The notes under the pieces are model-generated. The model was given only the letters and a program-made list of their open reading frames with translations. It made no database searches and was not told the DNA's origin. From Dendrophyllia cribrosa (Eukaryota; Cnidaria; Anthozoa; Scleractinia; Dendrophylliidae): a stretch of 64,000 nucleotides of DNA. Both the position numbers and the translations under genes were made by a program. The stretch is taken from positions 29,940,227 through 30,004,226 of the forward strand of contig JAJLRJ010000003.1 of assembly GCA_024195265.1 (NCBI GenBank), in the 5' to 3' direction. Shown here in pieces: positions 11,701 to 23,507 of the stretch (position 1 is the stretch's first letter; every line of letters begins with the position of its first letter).

Positions 11701-14700
11701 GTAATGTTATTAGATTTCGTACCGTTATCCTGTCAGTAAACAAATACAGAATCACAAGAGGGAACCGGGATGACCTTGTACCGGTATGAAAGCCGTAGTG
11801 GTATCAAGTAAACACCCCCTTTACACAGGCGATTTTTTGTGCAATTTTTGTCGCGCGTAAGTTGCATCTTCAAATCGCGTGTGTAAACTAGCGGCGATTT
11901 CAGTGCGATTTGGGCAAGATTAGTCGCGCGATGTCGCGGAGGTTTTCGAAACCTGATGTAACTTGGCGGCGATTTTTAGGAAATTCATTTTTCAGGAAAT
12001 CGTAGCAAATGTCGCACCCGAATCGCACAAAAATCGCCGCTAGTTTACACTTGCGAGAAAGATTGCATCAAAAATCATATGTGTAAATGGGCCTTTAGAG
12101 AGAAAGAGCAGAAAAGGGACACAGAGGACGAAGTTGTACTCAGGTACAAATTGGTTTTGGTTCCTGTGCAGTGCGCTTTGTGCCACATTTGCACCAGTAA
12201 AATAAACGTGAAGAACATTTTATTTTTTCAGTGCCTTCAGTGACGGTGAAGATGAAGAGATTTCAAGAACTGCTGACTCAGCTGTTATTACAGCACGGTT
12301 CGTTCTCCCATGTACTGCCAGCTCTTAAGGATGTGGTAAGGCTGACCCGTCACTTGTCGATCAGTCGCTCATGCTACAGAAACCGGGCTAAGCTCCGGCA
12401 GTTGTGAGCCATTAGGCTTGTGAAGACTTACCATTTGCTTCCTTCATGCGACAAAGGAAGAAACTAGGACACGTCTGCGCACAGACTACTGTTCAAACAT
12501 CGACAGCGGAAACTCTACACACGCAGGGTTTTTTGCCACTCGGTCAACTATCCTATAGGCCCCGTTTACAAGTATATTCATTCAGTTGTTGTTACGTCAT
12601 GTCACCGTTTTGATCGTGTGTGAACGGAAGGCCAAACCGCATAAAAAGATCTTTTTTTTTACCGTTTTTTGTCGTCCACACGTCGGTAAACGTTACATTT
12701 TCGTTTTCAAAAATCTCCACTTTGGGCACGTTTATGAAAATCCCTGTTTCAGAACGGCGATCTTTTACGGGTGGAAAAATCTCCGTTTTCAAATCAAAAT
12801 ACGTTTTTGTTTTCAAAATTTGTTTTCAAATACGCCTACGTGTCAATGGGGCCCTAGCTTAGATGAAAGAAAGACTACTCGTAACCGTGAAACATCTATT
12901 TTATTTGATCAAGGTACTGTTGGCTCATCAAATGCTCCTATCGTACCAAAATCCCGAGCTCCTTTTAACCGAGAGCTTTACCATGTGTGCACAGCTGAGC
13001 TCCTCTGTTCTGGAGGCCCCTAGCGCCACAGAGGTCCTTGTTTTCCTCAGGTTTGACTTTCAGAAAAATGGCGCGCACGACAAGGATCCGTTTGTTGTGT
13101 TTCCACACTGGGACCCCGATGGAAGTCTGGCCATGACGTCACACGTTTTACAGGCTGTTTGTGGTAAGTTACATAATATAATGAATTCTTCGCGCATTTT
13201 GATTGGTCATCACCTATGACGTCATGGAGAATTTGTTTTCTTTGTTTCGTCCAACATGAAAAAGTCCCACAACAAAAAAACAACTCGCCTTCAAACAAAA
13301 ATCTGTGATCCCGCTTTATTTCTGCTTGCGCGGCCATACAATTCGTCACGCGAATTCAAAGTTCAAATTAACCAATGCGCGCACGCTTGTGAAAATGCAC
13401 CAATCAAAATGCGCATGCTTCGCGTAAAAGCAGAAAAATTTCATATTCTCCTAAAATAATCAAAACGTCTCAAAGTTTTCAAAAGAGATGCGAAAATGCA
13501 TCAACATATTGACAATTAAGAAAAAGACGAAACCAAAGCAAAAAGTAGTTTTGTTGACGTTGAAAATGCAGAAATTAGAAAAAAATCCTCCAAGACTGAT
13601 GACCCCAGTCGAGTGTTACGAGGCTAGTTTTCCTTCCCTTTCTTTTTATAAAACAATTAGATGTCAGTTTTTCGTGCGTCTGTTCTTATAGATAACAGAA
13701 GACGTCAAAATGTAGTAAGAACATCAGTGACCAACTCGCCTTTGTTCTTACCACATTTTTACAGCATCATCTGTGATGTGATCTGAAACTGAACAGAGCA
13801 CGGCAAAATGCAATCTATTTGATAGAAGTCATGTACACATATGTAGTGCGTGCTGGTATTCGGTTCTCCAGTGCACCACTCTGTGTTGCAGTCGTTATGC
13901 CCATGTTGTTATAAATATTTTCCTTGTAGATATTTTAAAGGCTTCTTCAAGTGGGGGATACGCCTTGGCGAAAATTACAAAGACCTTAAAGAAAAACACC
14001 ATGGAGAAACTCAGAGAATTTGTAAGTTAAATCAGTCCTTCATTCAGTCCGTTTGTTCACTGATAATTCGTCACTTGCGTTGACATGTTTCGTCTGGCTT
14101 GGATGATCGAAACTACCTCGTAAAGTAGTTTTTAATCATGCTCAGAGTAGAATAAACATGTTTCGATCATGATTCGCGCAATGCGCCGCCTGATGTCAGC
14201 ACGTTTTATGGCGAAACACGTTTGATTCGTGATCAGGCTAGACATGTTTCGCCTTAGTGTTATCACAGCATAAGACAACTCAAAATCATGCCAGTTAAGG
14301 ATGTATATACATTCATAGATGATATATAAAAATCATGTGCAATTCAAGAATGTGAGCAGACCTTACCATTTGGATTTCATGCAGATGTCATCATCATCAC
14401 GATTCAATCCGTAAAAGGCATTACTATAATTGAATGACCGCTGATCGTTCCCTGTGCACATATATCCCATGTGGGAGCTTTGCGCAGTATTCGATTTAGA
14501 TTGAGATTGAGATTCAGATCGAGCAGTGAAGAGGAAAATTTGGGGCTTCGCCGCTCGCATACTGTGAGCAGGCTTCTTTCAGGGTGAAAAGGAAATCGGC
14601 GAACCGAGCGAACGGAGCACGGTCTGGGGGAGGGGAAGGGGACGAGGAGGAGGGCGGCCCCTGCTCGGAGGCTAGGATTGTAAACGACTTTTCACGTGGT

Positions 14701-17700
14701 AGAGCCTCCTTCTCGCAGGCTATTACATTCCATGCTACTTGCCTATAACAGACGCCTTGTCGGGGAATGGGCCGAATTCCCTCCCTCTCGCCAAGCCCTC
14801 AATCGTCGTCATTAGTTGAGACACTTTATCCAAAACGACTTTTCGTACTTTTTCTTAAACTTATACCATAAGGTTATCTCAAAAAAGTGATCTCCACCCC
14901 CCCCCCCCCCCCACCCCCACCCTCCCCCCACCCTCCCCCAACCCCATCCCCTATTCAATGTTGTACCGTTGGTCAGGTAGTCTGTAGGCAACAACAAATG
15001 CAACTTTGGTTGGAGGGGGAGGGATTGTTATTTTTCCAAAACCAACCCCTTTAAACGAAAGTGTCTCTACAATTTTGTCGCTGATTGTTGTTCAATGAAT
15101 TTTTTTTTCACTGTTTTCTCCACTAATCTTGCTGCAAGCACCTTCCCCCCCCCCCCCCCCCCCCCCCCGACCAAATCGATATTTAATTGCGATATTTATC
15201 ATTACCTCTCGCTATCCCTTTCTCCTTTCAGTTGAGTCTTAGTTGTCGTTATCCTGAGAGGATCATGAAGACGAACGATTTTGTTCTCCGCTCACTGTGG
15301 TACAACCCTGAGCTGCAACGCTATCTCGCCTCACTCGGTTTCTATGAAGTGGGACAGTCGCTGCTATTTAACAAGACCGAGGCAAATCAAATCCTGCTGA
15401 AATCCACCCTCGTGATAATCTCAACCATGCTGGGTACGTACAGCAATTATGGTGACAAAATATATATTTCTGGATGGATAGATGAATCTACGAGAATGAA
15501 TAAGAGAATGAATGTTATTTGTCTTTTCCCTTTGATAGATTACATCGAAAAAGGGAAGACAAGGACACTTTCTTCTCCCCGTGAGGTATTTTTTTCAGTT
15601 GTTTGATAGTTTTAAGTGTGTTGTGAATTGGAGATTGTATCACTTACAGTAAGATAGTTCAGTGTGCGAACACGACCTGCCAAGAAAGAGAGGTCTGGAG
15701 AGAGAGAGTGAATTGTCTGAATAAGGAGATGGAGACGGACTCCCGAGGTTCGCGCGCGAGTGTCCGCGTTTCGCGTCTCCGCCACGATGCAGTAACCGGG
15801 ACTAAACAACATCTTGATTATCAGTCTAGCTTGTTTGATATTTTGAACATGAACTTTATTGTTGTTTGTTTTCTATACCTAGTATTGTAAATCTCATTTA
15901 CCAGCATCTAACTTGACTTGTGGTTTGTTGTTGCAGAGTCGATCCTCTGGCGGGCGACCCGTCAAACTGGCTTCCCTCTCGCCCCAGCTCACCCCGTCCA
16001 AACAGGTCAGCATTACCCAGATTTCTTTGCTAGGAAATAGAACGTGTACGCTCCTTCCGTAAAGCGGACAACCTACGTATCCGCATTACAGTGTATTCCC
16101 AGTGAGATCTACCTTGATACTCAGCCTGTCCGAGGTTACTCGCACTCACTCGCTCCTCTCCCAGTCTAATGTCCTTTGTTTGAGAGCTTGTTCTTAACGT
16201 CATCTGACCGTTCAATATTTCCACCAATCAGAGTGGTTGTTAGACGGCTTTTTCTCCATCAGGAATTTCAAGAATGGCACTGAACGTACCAGAAATTAAC
16301 ATTCAATATAACTTTAACCTTTCCCTTTAAAACCTTCTAGTGACTATATTGTTGCCCCTATAAGGCCGATTTACATGGTGCAACTTTTCGCATGCGATTT
16401 TTCGTAGCGCGCGCTGCTTGCGTCAGGCGAAAATTGTATACATCTCGCATCATATAACGTTGTATGTGGCTACGGTTGTTGTAGGGTTTTAAAACATGTT
16501 TCAAAATCCTATAACTTTTTTTCGTGTTGCATGCAACAGTTGTGAGCGAGTTGTAGGTAATGTTTACTACATGAGCGGGAGTGTTGTATCGGCCTATACA
16601 ATCACGAGGCGCAGCCGAGTGAATGTATAGCGCTGATACAACACGGACGCGAATGTTGTAAACAACTTGTGAAATTCACATTCCAGATACAACTCACTAG
16701 TGGTTGTATCTAATTTACATTCCAGATACAACTCACTAGTGAGTTGTGTCTGATTTACAGGGTTAACCATGTGATTGGAATGGCTCATTTCTATTTGTTA
16801 GTACCCTTATGAATTATTAAGTAATTTTACAAGTTGATTTAGACGACGCGATTCGTGTTGTATGTATGGCGTGAACAGGTTGCATACGATAGTTGTAGGT
16901 AAAAGTTGTACCGTGTAAATGGGCCTATATGATCATCCCTTCCACATGCAATTGTATGAACACGACGGGGAAGCGAAGAATACAAAAACAGTATGCATGA
17001 GTGTTTTTTGTGTGTGTGTGTGTGTGTGTGATTTAGAGATGAATTTTTTTGTAGATCGTAATGGAGACTCCCTGGATGTCCACAAGAGCTGATGACAATG
17101 AAAATGAGTTGAAAATGGGTCTTGCCAGAGAGTGAGTTTTCAATATTAAACTTATACTTCTTAATGTTTTTTCAACATGAAATTCAACCTTACATTTCTA
17201 AGCAAAAAGGTCATGCATTATAAGGTTTTAAAATCGAAAAGCCATTGAGAGAGAGAGCGACTCTGGCCAATTACAACAGACGCAGGCATTCTAATGAACC
17301 AATCAGAACTCGAAGCAAATACATGTCGCCAGCGCCAAGCGCGGGAAAACTCGTGCAAGTAGGTCACGATTGGTTTGGTTTTACTTTTAGCCTTGTGATT
17401 GGTTGACAAAGTGGCGTGTCTTTTTTTTTTTCAAAACGCAAAAACGAAAGCAAACAGGAATTACTTCCAACCCTTAATGGGAAACTAACGTGAAAATCGT
17501 CTTATGTTGTGTAAAATTGTTTTACAGATTGGAGGGAATCAATAAGGAGTTCGCTGGTCACGTGACAAGATCGAACTATTGGCATGCTCAGTTGCTTCGT
17601 GGTCAGGTACGTAAATGGTCCAGTGCCCAGGCCTCGCGCGGTGCGTTTTGAAACGATCTTGTCTCTGCAATGAATCCTGCTAAAGAAATGAACGATAAAT

Positions 17701-19165
17701 TCACGATATTCAGGTTTTTTTTCGTCGAGGTCCTCTATCCAAAATGAATGGAAATTTGAAAATGCCTGTTTTGTAAAGGGTGGAAAATTGGACAAACCAG
17801 AGAAAGCCTTCTGAGCAAGCCGTGACTTAACGCGCATGTCACTCGATCCCGAGATCCAATGCGGGACATCCCTTAGTGGGAGGCCAGTGACCACTGCGCC
17901 AACATTGCTTAATTTTAACTTGAAAATGATCGTTTATACTTAACACTGAAAATAATAATTGGAAACCGTCCATCTTTTCAACAAGCTTTATTTCAGTGGA
18001 ACCCCGCCGTACCACCGCCCCGTTAATACGACCACCCCGCTATTACGACCACTTTTTTGTGGCCCGAACAAAAGCCCACACAGTTTCTTATCTGAAAACC
18101 CCGTTAATCCGACCACCAAGTTATTACGACCAACGACCAGCTTTTGGAGTCCTCAGTCGTTATTTTCTTTATAAAATTACCCCGTTAATACGACCAGTCG
18201 AAATGCCTGGCGAGGCTGCTGAATGAAAGAGGGGGTAGTGAGGATGAAATCGACGAACCTCAGGCAAATGTGCCCAAAATGGCTTCATATTAGGAGGCGA
18301 CATCTGGCTTGCAAGACGTTTTGCATTTTCTAGAGGCAAAGGGCAATATGAAAACTGCAAATGAACTCGCCAAAGTTATTGCTAATGTACAAAGTGATTG
18401 GCTTAAGCAAAGGCGAAGCCAGTCGAAGCTTACAGACTTTTTTAAAACCGTTTGAACTTTGTAATAATTGTGAAATTGTTGTAAGCTACAATATAGAAAA
18501 CAGCTCTTCGAGACATTTCACTAGAAGCCCTTTCCTTTCATAACAAGGCACTGAAAGAAGTCAGTGTTTTTTTCTCATTACTCGGTTTCGTTTACAGTTA
18601 CATTGTTCAGTTGCATTGAACTGCGGTTGTAAGGTTGTTAATTAACTGCAAAAAGGTTGATTTATAGCGGAATTAAAGGTATACATGTGCTAGAGTGTAG
18701 TTTAAAAGCATGTTGACCATAATTTGACCCTACCCCGTTAATACGACCACCCCGTTAATACGACCACCCCGTTAATACGACCACCCCGTTAATACGACCA
18801 AATTTCCATGGCCCAAAGGTGGTCGTATTAACGGGGTTCCACTGTACTTTTAACTCTTCCAGTCTGCTCCCGGTTCAAAGCTTCCGACAATTGGCGGTAA
18901 AGCTCCTAACAAACTTTCTGAAAAAGTGCTGCCCGCGGAAAAAAAGGCGGGAAAAGTCAAAGTGCAGAGCGGCATGACGGCATCCTGTAACCGGCGGCCT
19001 GTAGAGGAGGAAGCAAGGCTATCAATCAACGACACCAGAGAGAGGCGAAATGAGATCTACAGGATTTATGCCCAGCGGTTTGACGATATTGCCATGCACA
19101 AACGACATAAGGTCCGACAGTTGTTCATGTCGCAGATTAGTAATAATGGGAATATGAAAAACTGA
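2737..19165 (+). CDS. TTC28: TTC28-like TPR and CHAT-domain protein, 14 exons
   Basis: Fourteen exons join in frame at consensus splice sites: 2737-2745, 3559-3768, 4419-4602, 6370-9065, 10446-10674, 12232-12335, 12863-13163, 13930-14021, 15232-15433, 15539-15585, 15937-16005, 17055-17131, 17528-17606 and 18863-19165, giving about 1,533 residues. Residues 4-130 form an N-terminal TPR block (FKALCTKGDKAFKSEEF). The giant exon 4 encodes a run of TPR repeats (recurring GNYEKAL, GSFKLA, GELTKAV) and then a CHAT-like domain ending ...LVVLNACCGCDH and GVQSVVMPLWSAPQAA. Exons 5-10 match the region after CHAT in vertebrate TTC28 (WASFVHVGFD, FPHWDPDGSL, YLASLGFYEVGQ). TTC28 is a large scaffold protein linked to mitosis and midbody organisation. 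The protein is shorter than the roughly 2,480-residue human form and lacks its long Ser/Pro-rich tail. Exon 7's start is the least certain boundary. Confidence 0.85.
5850..6040. mobile_element. Tc1/pogo-like MITE in TTC28 intron 3
   Basis: The element runs between TA dinucleotides and carries inverted ends of the type CAGTCAAACCTCTATTAAG / AATACAGGTTCGACTG. It contains internal short repeats of GACCGCTTAATAGAGG in both orientations. The CAGTnnAACC terminus with a TA target is typical of non-autonomous Tc1/mariner/pogo (Tigger-like) elements. Confidence 0.75.
6043..6290. repeat. Dispersed CCAAT-rich repeat, copy 1
   Basis: This segment resembles 17215-17440 (inverted) and 28774-29013. Shared blocks include AATCAGAAGTAAAACCAAAAC, TGATTGGTT-like pieces and GAGTAATTACTTTGGTTTTG. 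The best-preserved copy, at 28.8 kb, has inverted ends (GAGCAGTTTTCAATTG), suggesting a MITE-type family. It abuts the pogo-like MITE on its left. Confidence 0.5.
9692..10125. mobile_element. Poly-G/C-ended transposon in TTC28 intron 4, 8-bp TSD
   Basis: Direct repeats GAATAAAC at 9684-9691 and 10126-10133 flank a 434-bp element that begins TCCCGGGGGG and ends CCCCCGGGAAG. Inside, a second inverted pair (ACGGGGATGCTCCGCCC and its complement) brackets tandem copies of ACCCTTTCATATACC. The 8-bp duplication points to hAT-type transposition. The G and C tracts are more than 20 bases each. Confidence 0.7.
10767..11166. mobile_element. MITE with about 45-bp TIRs in TTC28 intron 5, TSD TTTGATC
   Basis: A perfect 7-bp duplication TTTGATC lies at 10760-10766 and 11167-11173. 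The ends are long inverted repeats around CGAGCAGTGGATTCTCCTAC, with small differences between them. No coding frame inside resembles a transposase, so the element is non-autonomous. Its left end sits about 90 bp after the exon 5 donor. Confidence 0.75.
11814..12093. mobile_element. Palindromic MITE in TTC28 intron 5
   Basis: The outer ends CCCTTTACACAGGCGATTTT and AAAATCATATGTGTAAATGGG are inverted, and the inverted symmetry continues inward (GTGTAAACTAGCGGCGATTT against AAATCGCCGCTAGTTTACAC). The whole element is therefore one long imperfect palindrome. It belongs to the same broad type as 12556-12855 and 16362-16926, all ending near GGCCC and TTTACA. No clear target duplication was found. 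Confidence 0.6.
12556..12855. mobile_element. MITE abutting the exon 7 splice acceptor of TTC28
   Basis: The ends are inverted: AGGCCCCGTTTACA on the left and TGTCAATGGGGCCCTA on the right. The interior carries further complementary blocks built on CCGTTTTC/GAAAACG. The right edge lies about 7 bp from the proposed exon 7 acceptor (CTTAG|ATG at 12862/12863), so the branch point and any pyrimidine tract would lie inside the element. Open frames across it on both strands are a by-product of the palindrome. Confidence 0.55.
16362..16926. mobile_element. MITE in TTC28 intron 11
   Basis: The ends AAGGCCGATTTACATGGTGC and its near-complement (GCACCATGTAAATGGGCCTA type, read at 16896-16926) form terminal inverted repeats. 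The interior has a short tandem repeat in which CAGATACAACTCACTAGT occurs twice (about 16684-16745). Flanks read TATA and ATAT, so the target duplication is ambiguous. Confidence 0.55.
17215..17440. repeat. Dispersed CCAAT-rich repeat, copy 2 (inverted)
   Basis: This is related to copies at 6043-6290 and 28774-29013 in the opposite orientation. It contains AACCAATCAGAACTCG, AAATACATGTCGCCAGCG and GTGATTGGTTGAC. It lies within TTC28 intron 12. Confidence 0.45.
17992..18846. mobile_element. Pogo/Tigger-like element in TTC28 intron 13
   Basis: The left end TCAGTGGAACCCCG and the right end CGGGGTTCCACTGTA are inverted. Clustered copies of CCCCGTTAATACGACCAC occur near both ends, five or more in a row at 18733-18800. 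The right side keeps a TA target; on the left it reads TT. Open frames across the 5' cluster are repeat artefacts, and no transposase is visible, so it is a non-autonomous derivative. Confidence 0.7.
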
Positions 19166-20238
19166 AAAAATTTTAAGTATGTGTTTATCTTCATGAAGGT
19201 TCCTAGAAGAATTGTTAGTTGTAAACAAAAAGTACAAAATTGTAAATAGTGCTTAGCCGAATGCGATACTTGTTTGGTAAAAAATAAGTAAAGGTGTGTT
19301 TTAATGATTGTATTTAGTATTTTTCTGTTTACAGCCTATTTCACTGCTGTGTGCAGTCCCGGGTTTCTTCAAACATGATTCGCTGGCTATTCGCTCGTCG
19401 TGATTCGCCCATGACACGACAAAGGTAAAGAAATTCGCACATAAAATTAAGCTCAAAGTGTAGATACTTTCTTCCTGCCGAAATAGAAACATGCACAGAG
19501 AACAAGTTCTGTGGACCTCCTTCACCATTTTCTGACAAAAGGCCAATCATGACGGATGGATCACGACTGGCGAATCATGACACGCTTATCATGGTGGCTG
19601 ATCATATGGGTAATTTATTCCAAAACATAATTTAATCAGACAACATCTGTCGAGTAATCAAGGCACCACTGGTATCAGTCTATCAGTGTGATAGGCCAGG
19701 GAGGGTTTATAACATGATAGATAAACGCAATTAAATTTTACTCCTTCCTAAAATCGACAATTTGAACTGTTTTATTTGTTGATGAACTTCAGAAGCACAT
19801 ACGTTACTGATTTATTTTGCCTAATAATAAATTATAGGTTCCTAAAACTGTAAAACACCACGTTTGCTTTGGACTCAGTCCAAAAACAAATCTTACCTAT
19901 CTTAACTTAGGTATCTACATTGTCTATCCTAACGAAAAAAAATGAAAAAGTCCTTAAATTAGGTACTTTTCCGCAAATCTGACTGACCTATCATAAAAAC
20001 GCAAACAACACAGTGAACAAATCGCAACTGCTATACACTGGCTTGTTAAACAGTAAAGTCAAGGCAAAAGAAATCGCTTGGGAGAACGGGGATTCAAGAT
20101 GTCATGCGATTAGAGTGGAGCATGTTACGACTCGCGTTTTTTTTTCTTTTTTATAACCGAAAAAGCTCTTTAACAAAATCAAAGGAAACAGACACTAACA
20201 GACGATCAAAAACTATTCACTAAATTCAATGATTCAGG
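19166..20238. other. Convergent intergenic region
   Basis: This lies between the stop codon of TTC28 (plus strand) and the stop codon of the CREC gene (minus strand), so it should hold both 3' UTRs. It is AT-rich. Imperfect complementary ATGATTCGC/GCGAATCATG blocks around 19375-19580 suggest a small inverted repeat. No gene is recognised. Confidence 0.4.
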
Positions 20239-22334
20239 TTACAGTTCCTCGTGCGGTTTAACTTTTCTTAAGGTGTGACCGTGATCGGTCGCCAGGCTTC
20301 CGACAAATAAATTCCAGTGCAGTAAAATCTCATCCACGGAGAGGAATCCGTCAGCGTTCTCATCTGTCCCGTCCATCAAATGCGCTGTTTCGTCATGTGA
20401 GTCATCTTTCTCGGGTAGTACCCAGGCTCTCGCCTCCTCTCGGTCCATCTTGCCATCCTTGTTTTTGTCGAATTGTTTGTGGAAGTCCTCACGCTGACGT
20501 CTTACCCAGGCTGGTGGGTTTGTGGCATCATGGTACTGACCAAGGAATTCAGCAACGGTGATTACCCTGAATAATGAAGATAGATGTAACGGCCCATAAT
20601 AAGTGAATGTGGCTTAGTTGCGCGATGTCAGAGACTGAAAAAACTTTCGGCCTTATTTTTGGGCGAGATAAGGGGAGGGGGGGGGGGGGGGGGGGGGGGG
20701 TTCTAGTTACCCGTCTCCATTCTGATCGACATCCTCTATAACTTCATCTAAGGCGATTTCTTCCATCTTCTTATTCTCCTCTGGATGTTCAAAGTCCACG
20801 TATTCATCTCGGTTCATCTTTCCGTTTTTGTCCGCGTCTGCCATGTTGAACTTGTACTGCTTTTTGCGCATCTGACGGCGTAAGTTCTGTTGAAATAATT
20901 AATATCCAAGATTAATATTTCGCTTCGGTCTACAAAGATTCACAAGATTTTGTTAGTCTACCGAGATTACGATTTTTTGTTTTAGGTACAATTTTTACAA
21001 ATGTTAAAATCTTTCGCTCCAAATTTTCGCATAAACCATACAGAAACTTTGTGAATTTTGTAATTTTCGTGCTTTATGCTGTCTCCAACGCATGGAGCTT
21101 TACATCTCTGTTGGTGTAGAGAATAGTACAGCAGCGGCAGCGCCGAGAAAATGGGTTTAAATCTCGTTAAGAATCTTTTAATAAATGCTTTCACGCTTTC
21201 ATCATTTCCGCGGACTTTTTTTATTCCTTATCGGCCCTTTATACATTCATACATTCGCCATGTCTTTCATTGTGATTTATGGCTAAAAACTGTTTAAAAT
21301 CAGGAGTTTTTTTAATATTTTTTCACAATAATATTTTCTCTTTCAGTGTTACGGATTTCTATGCACTTTTCATGCGAATTTTTTCTAGTGAACACGTGTT
21401 ATTTTGTATCGAAGTGCAAAAGAAAGTTAGTAATCAATTTACGAAAGTACACGACTAAAAAAACGTATATAAAATAATTACTGGTTTTGCCCAATGATCC
21501 ATAAAAAGTAGCATTAAACTTTTCCCTTCTAGGGAGAAACTTTGAGTTGCAAAATCACATGGTTTTAACTTTTGAGTTTGTAAAAGCTAACATGCGAAGT
21601 AATTCATTACTGCTTTTATGTGGTACCGTTAATTTTAAAATAGTTTCCAAGAGAAATCTGAGAAATTCGTCATTTTCTTTTCAAAACTAACATCCTCTGT
21701 AATCCTGCAATGTATCTCCAAACTACTTCTTCTGTTTTGCTCTCGATAGAATCGTTTTATCCAATTTTGCTCTATATTTGGTGGCATTTGCAATATAAAA
21801 ATGGGAATTAGGATATTTCGGCGGCACACTGTCCTTTAAGAGAGGAACATTAAAAAAGAATTTCTAAAGAAAAGCACTTACGTGGTCTTTCGGTAGTTTC
21901 TCTGGATCATACCATTCTCCATATTCTGATTTAGCATACTCCAACCAGGTGATTTCTCCGTCGCCATCTTTGTCTTCCTTCGCGATTCTTTTATCCACAT
22001 CTTCGTACATAAAAGCTTTCCTTTGCTTCTCAATCCATATCGACAGCTCTTCTGGCGAAACCCGGCCGTCTCTGTTGGTGTCGATCAATTTCGTGACAAT
22101 AGTTTTAAGCCTTCGTTTAGATTCCTCGGGAGTTAAATGGTCGAACTTCTCGGCATCGGGACCAAGGAAAGCTTCGTGGTCATATCGTACATCGTGTTCC
22201 TGATTAGCGTCGAAATGTTCATGCTTGTGAAAATTATCTCTGTGTGGTTCAACCTCCGCAAAAACGAGCGAATTGAAACCTAACTGAGCTGCAAATGCTA
22301 TCGCGCACAATAACGCCATATTAAAAGTTTCCAT
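20239..22334 (-). CDS. CREC-family EF-hand protein (reticulocalbin/calumenin-like)
   Basis: Three exons join in frame: 22334-21882, 20886-20711 and 20566-20239, for 318 residues. A signal peptide is visible at residues 1 to about 27 (ALLCAIAFAAQLGFNSLVFA), followed by the CREC hallmark YDHEAFLG near residue 52. Six EF-hand loops are readable: DTNRDGRVSPEE, DKDGDGEITWLE, DADKNGKMNRDE, DQNGDGVITVAE (split by intron 2), DKNKDGKMDREE and DENADGFLSVDE. The C-terminus is HEEL, a KDEL/HDEL-like retrieval signal, so the product is probably a low-affinity calcium binder and chaperone-like protein of the ER/secretory lumen. Intron 2 is only 144 bp and begins, 10 nt after the donor, with a C tract of about 25 bases. 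A second CREC gene lies at 58.9-63.7 kb. Family call is firm; the exact orthologue is not. Confidence 0.9.
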
Positions 22335-23507
22335 TGTTTATAAATTGTACTTGTAAAAGAATTAAACCAGGTGGATTACTTGGATTGTAGTCTTGACCGT
22401 TTTTGAAAGCTAACCTAAAACCCCGTAACACTGAACCCGAAAAATATGAAGTCGCTTTTTAGCACATAGGTTTTAGTCCTATTATTTTAGGTATAAGTGG
22501 TGAAATGCTATTGGGCTGATAAAAAAACCAATCAGTTAGTGCCATGAGCTCAATTTTTCCCAGCTGTGTAAGCAGAACATTACCGCGTATTAATTATGAC
22601 TGTGATTTCTTATGAATAAACAGTTAGATTTACAGCTTAGATACACTAGTGATTCGTAAGCGATTTCTGGTTATAGCTACTAAACTGACGTGTCATATCT
22701 TTACCGTAAATCGGCACTGACGTATTCACAAAGCTTCCGTGGACTCTATCGTGTATATCCAAATATGTTTGTGCTGCGATGCGAAAATTAAGAAATGACC
22801 GAATAAATGGATATCGGTGCATGGGTTTTTCGCGTAAAACAAACTTATTGTAATAACCTTTTGGTTAGAAAAAATACATTATAATGCTTTAATGACCGTT
22901 GTTACAACAGCTGCTTTTGAAAGAACAATAAACAAAAACAAATTTCGATCTCACTATCTTTACGCCGCATATTTTACAACTCAGTAGTGTACAGGTCTAT
23001 ATTTTATTCATTGCTCGCATTTTTTCTCGCCCCGCGGGGCTCGAAAAAATACTCCGTAACACGTAAAATATCCGCGCGTATTATCTGTTAAACCGTCGAA
23101 TAACAAGTATGTCTTTGAAAGGAAAATTCTCTTACATGATTTACTCGCATTTTTCACGATTTAAAAAAAAAAACACGAAGTGAATATTCTTTTGACATGA
23201 GAAACAGTTTTCGGTAATTAATATACTTGTCTAAAACCTTCTCCTAAATCTGACAGTCTAAAAATGTAGCACTGCAAACTTACTTATAAAATTCACGTGG
23301 CGAATATAGTTCCTACTGACATTAAGACGACATCTTGGCACTCATATTAAAAACTGATCGGTTTCACGGAGTTTACTTCCGTCTTCCGAGAAATGGAAAA
23401 AACAAATCACAGCTTTTTCGCCGGTCATCGAATTTTCTCAGCTCCGTTTTTGTTTTCATCTTTTAATTTCAATGTCCAACTTAGCTCGCTCTCCAACAAT
23501 CGTTTCG
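22335..23507. other. AT-rich intergenic region
   Basis: This lies upstream of the first CREC gene and downstream of the unknown minus-strand gene, so it should hold the CREC promoter. No repeat with clear ends and no coding frame is seen. A short palindromic CCCCGCGGGG sits at 23031-23040. Confidence 0.4.

Noticed and set aside
12586..13023. 145-codon ORF and overlapping frames on both strands
   Set aside because: They arise from the palindromic MITE 12556-12855 and run into TTC28 exon 7 in the wrong frame.
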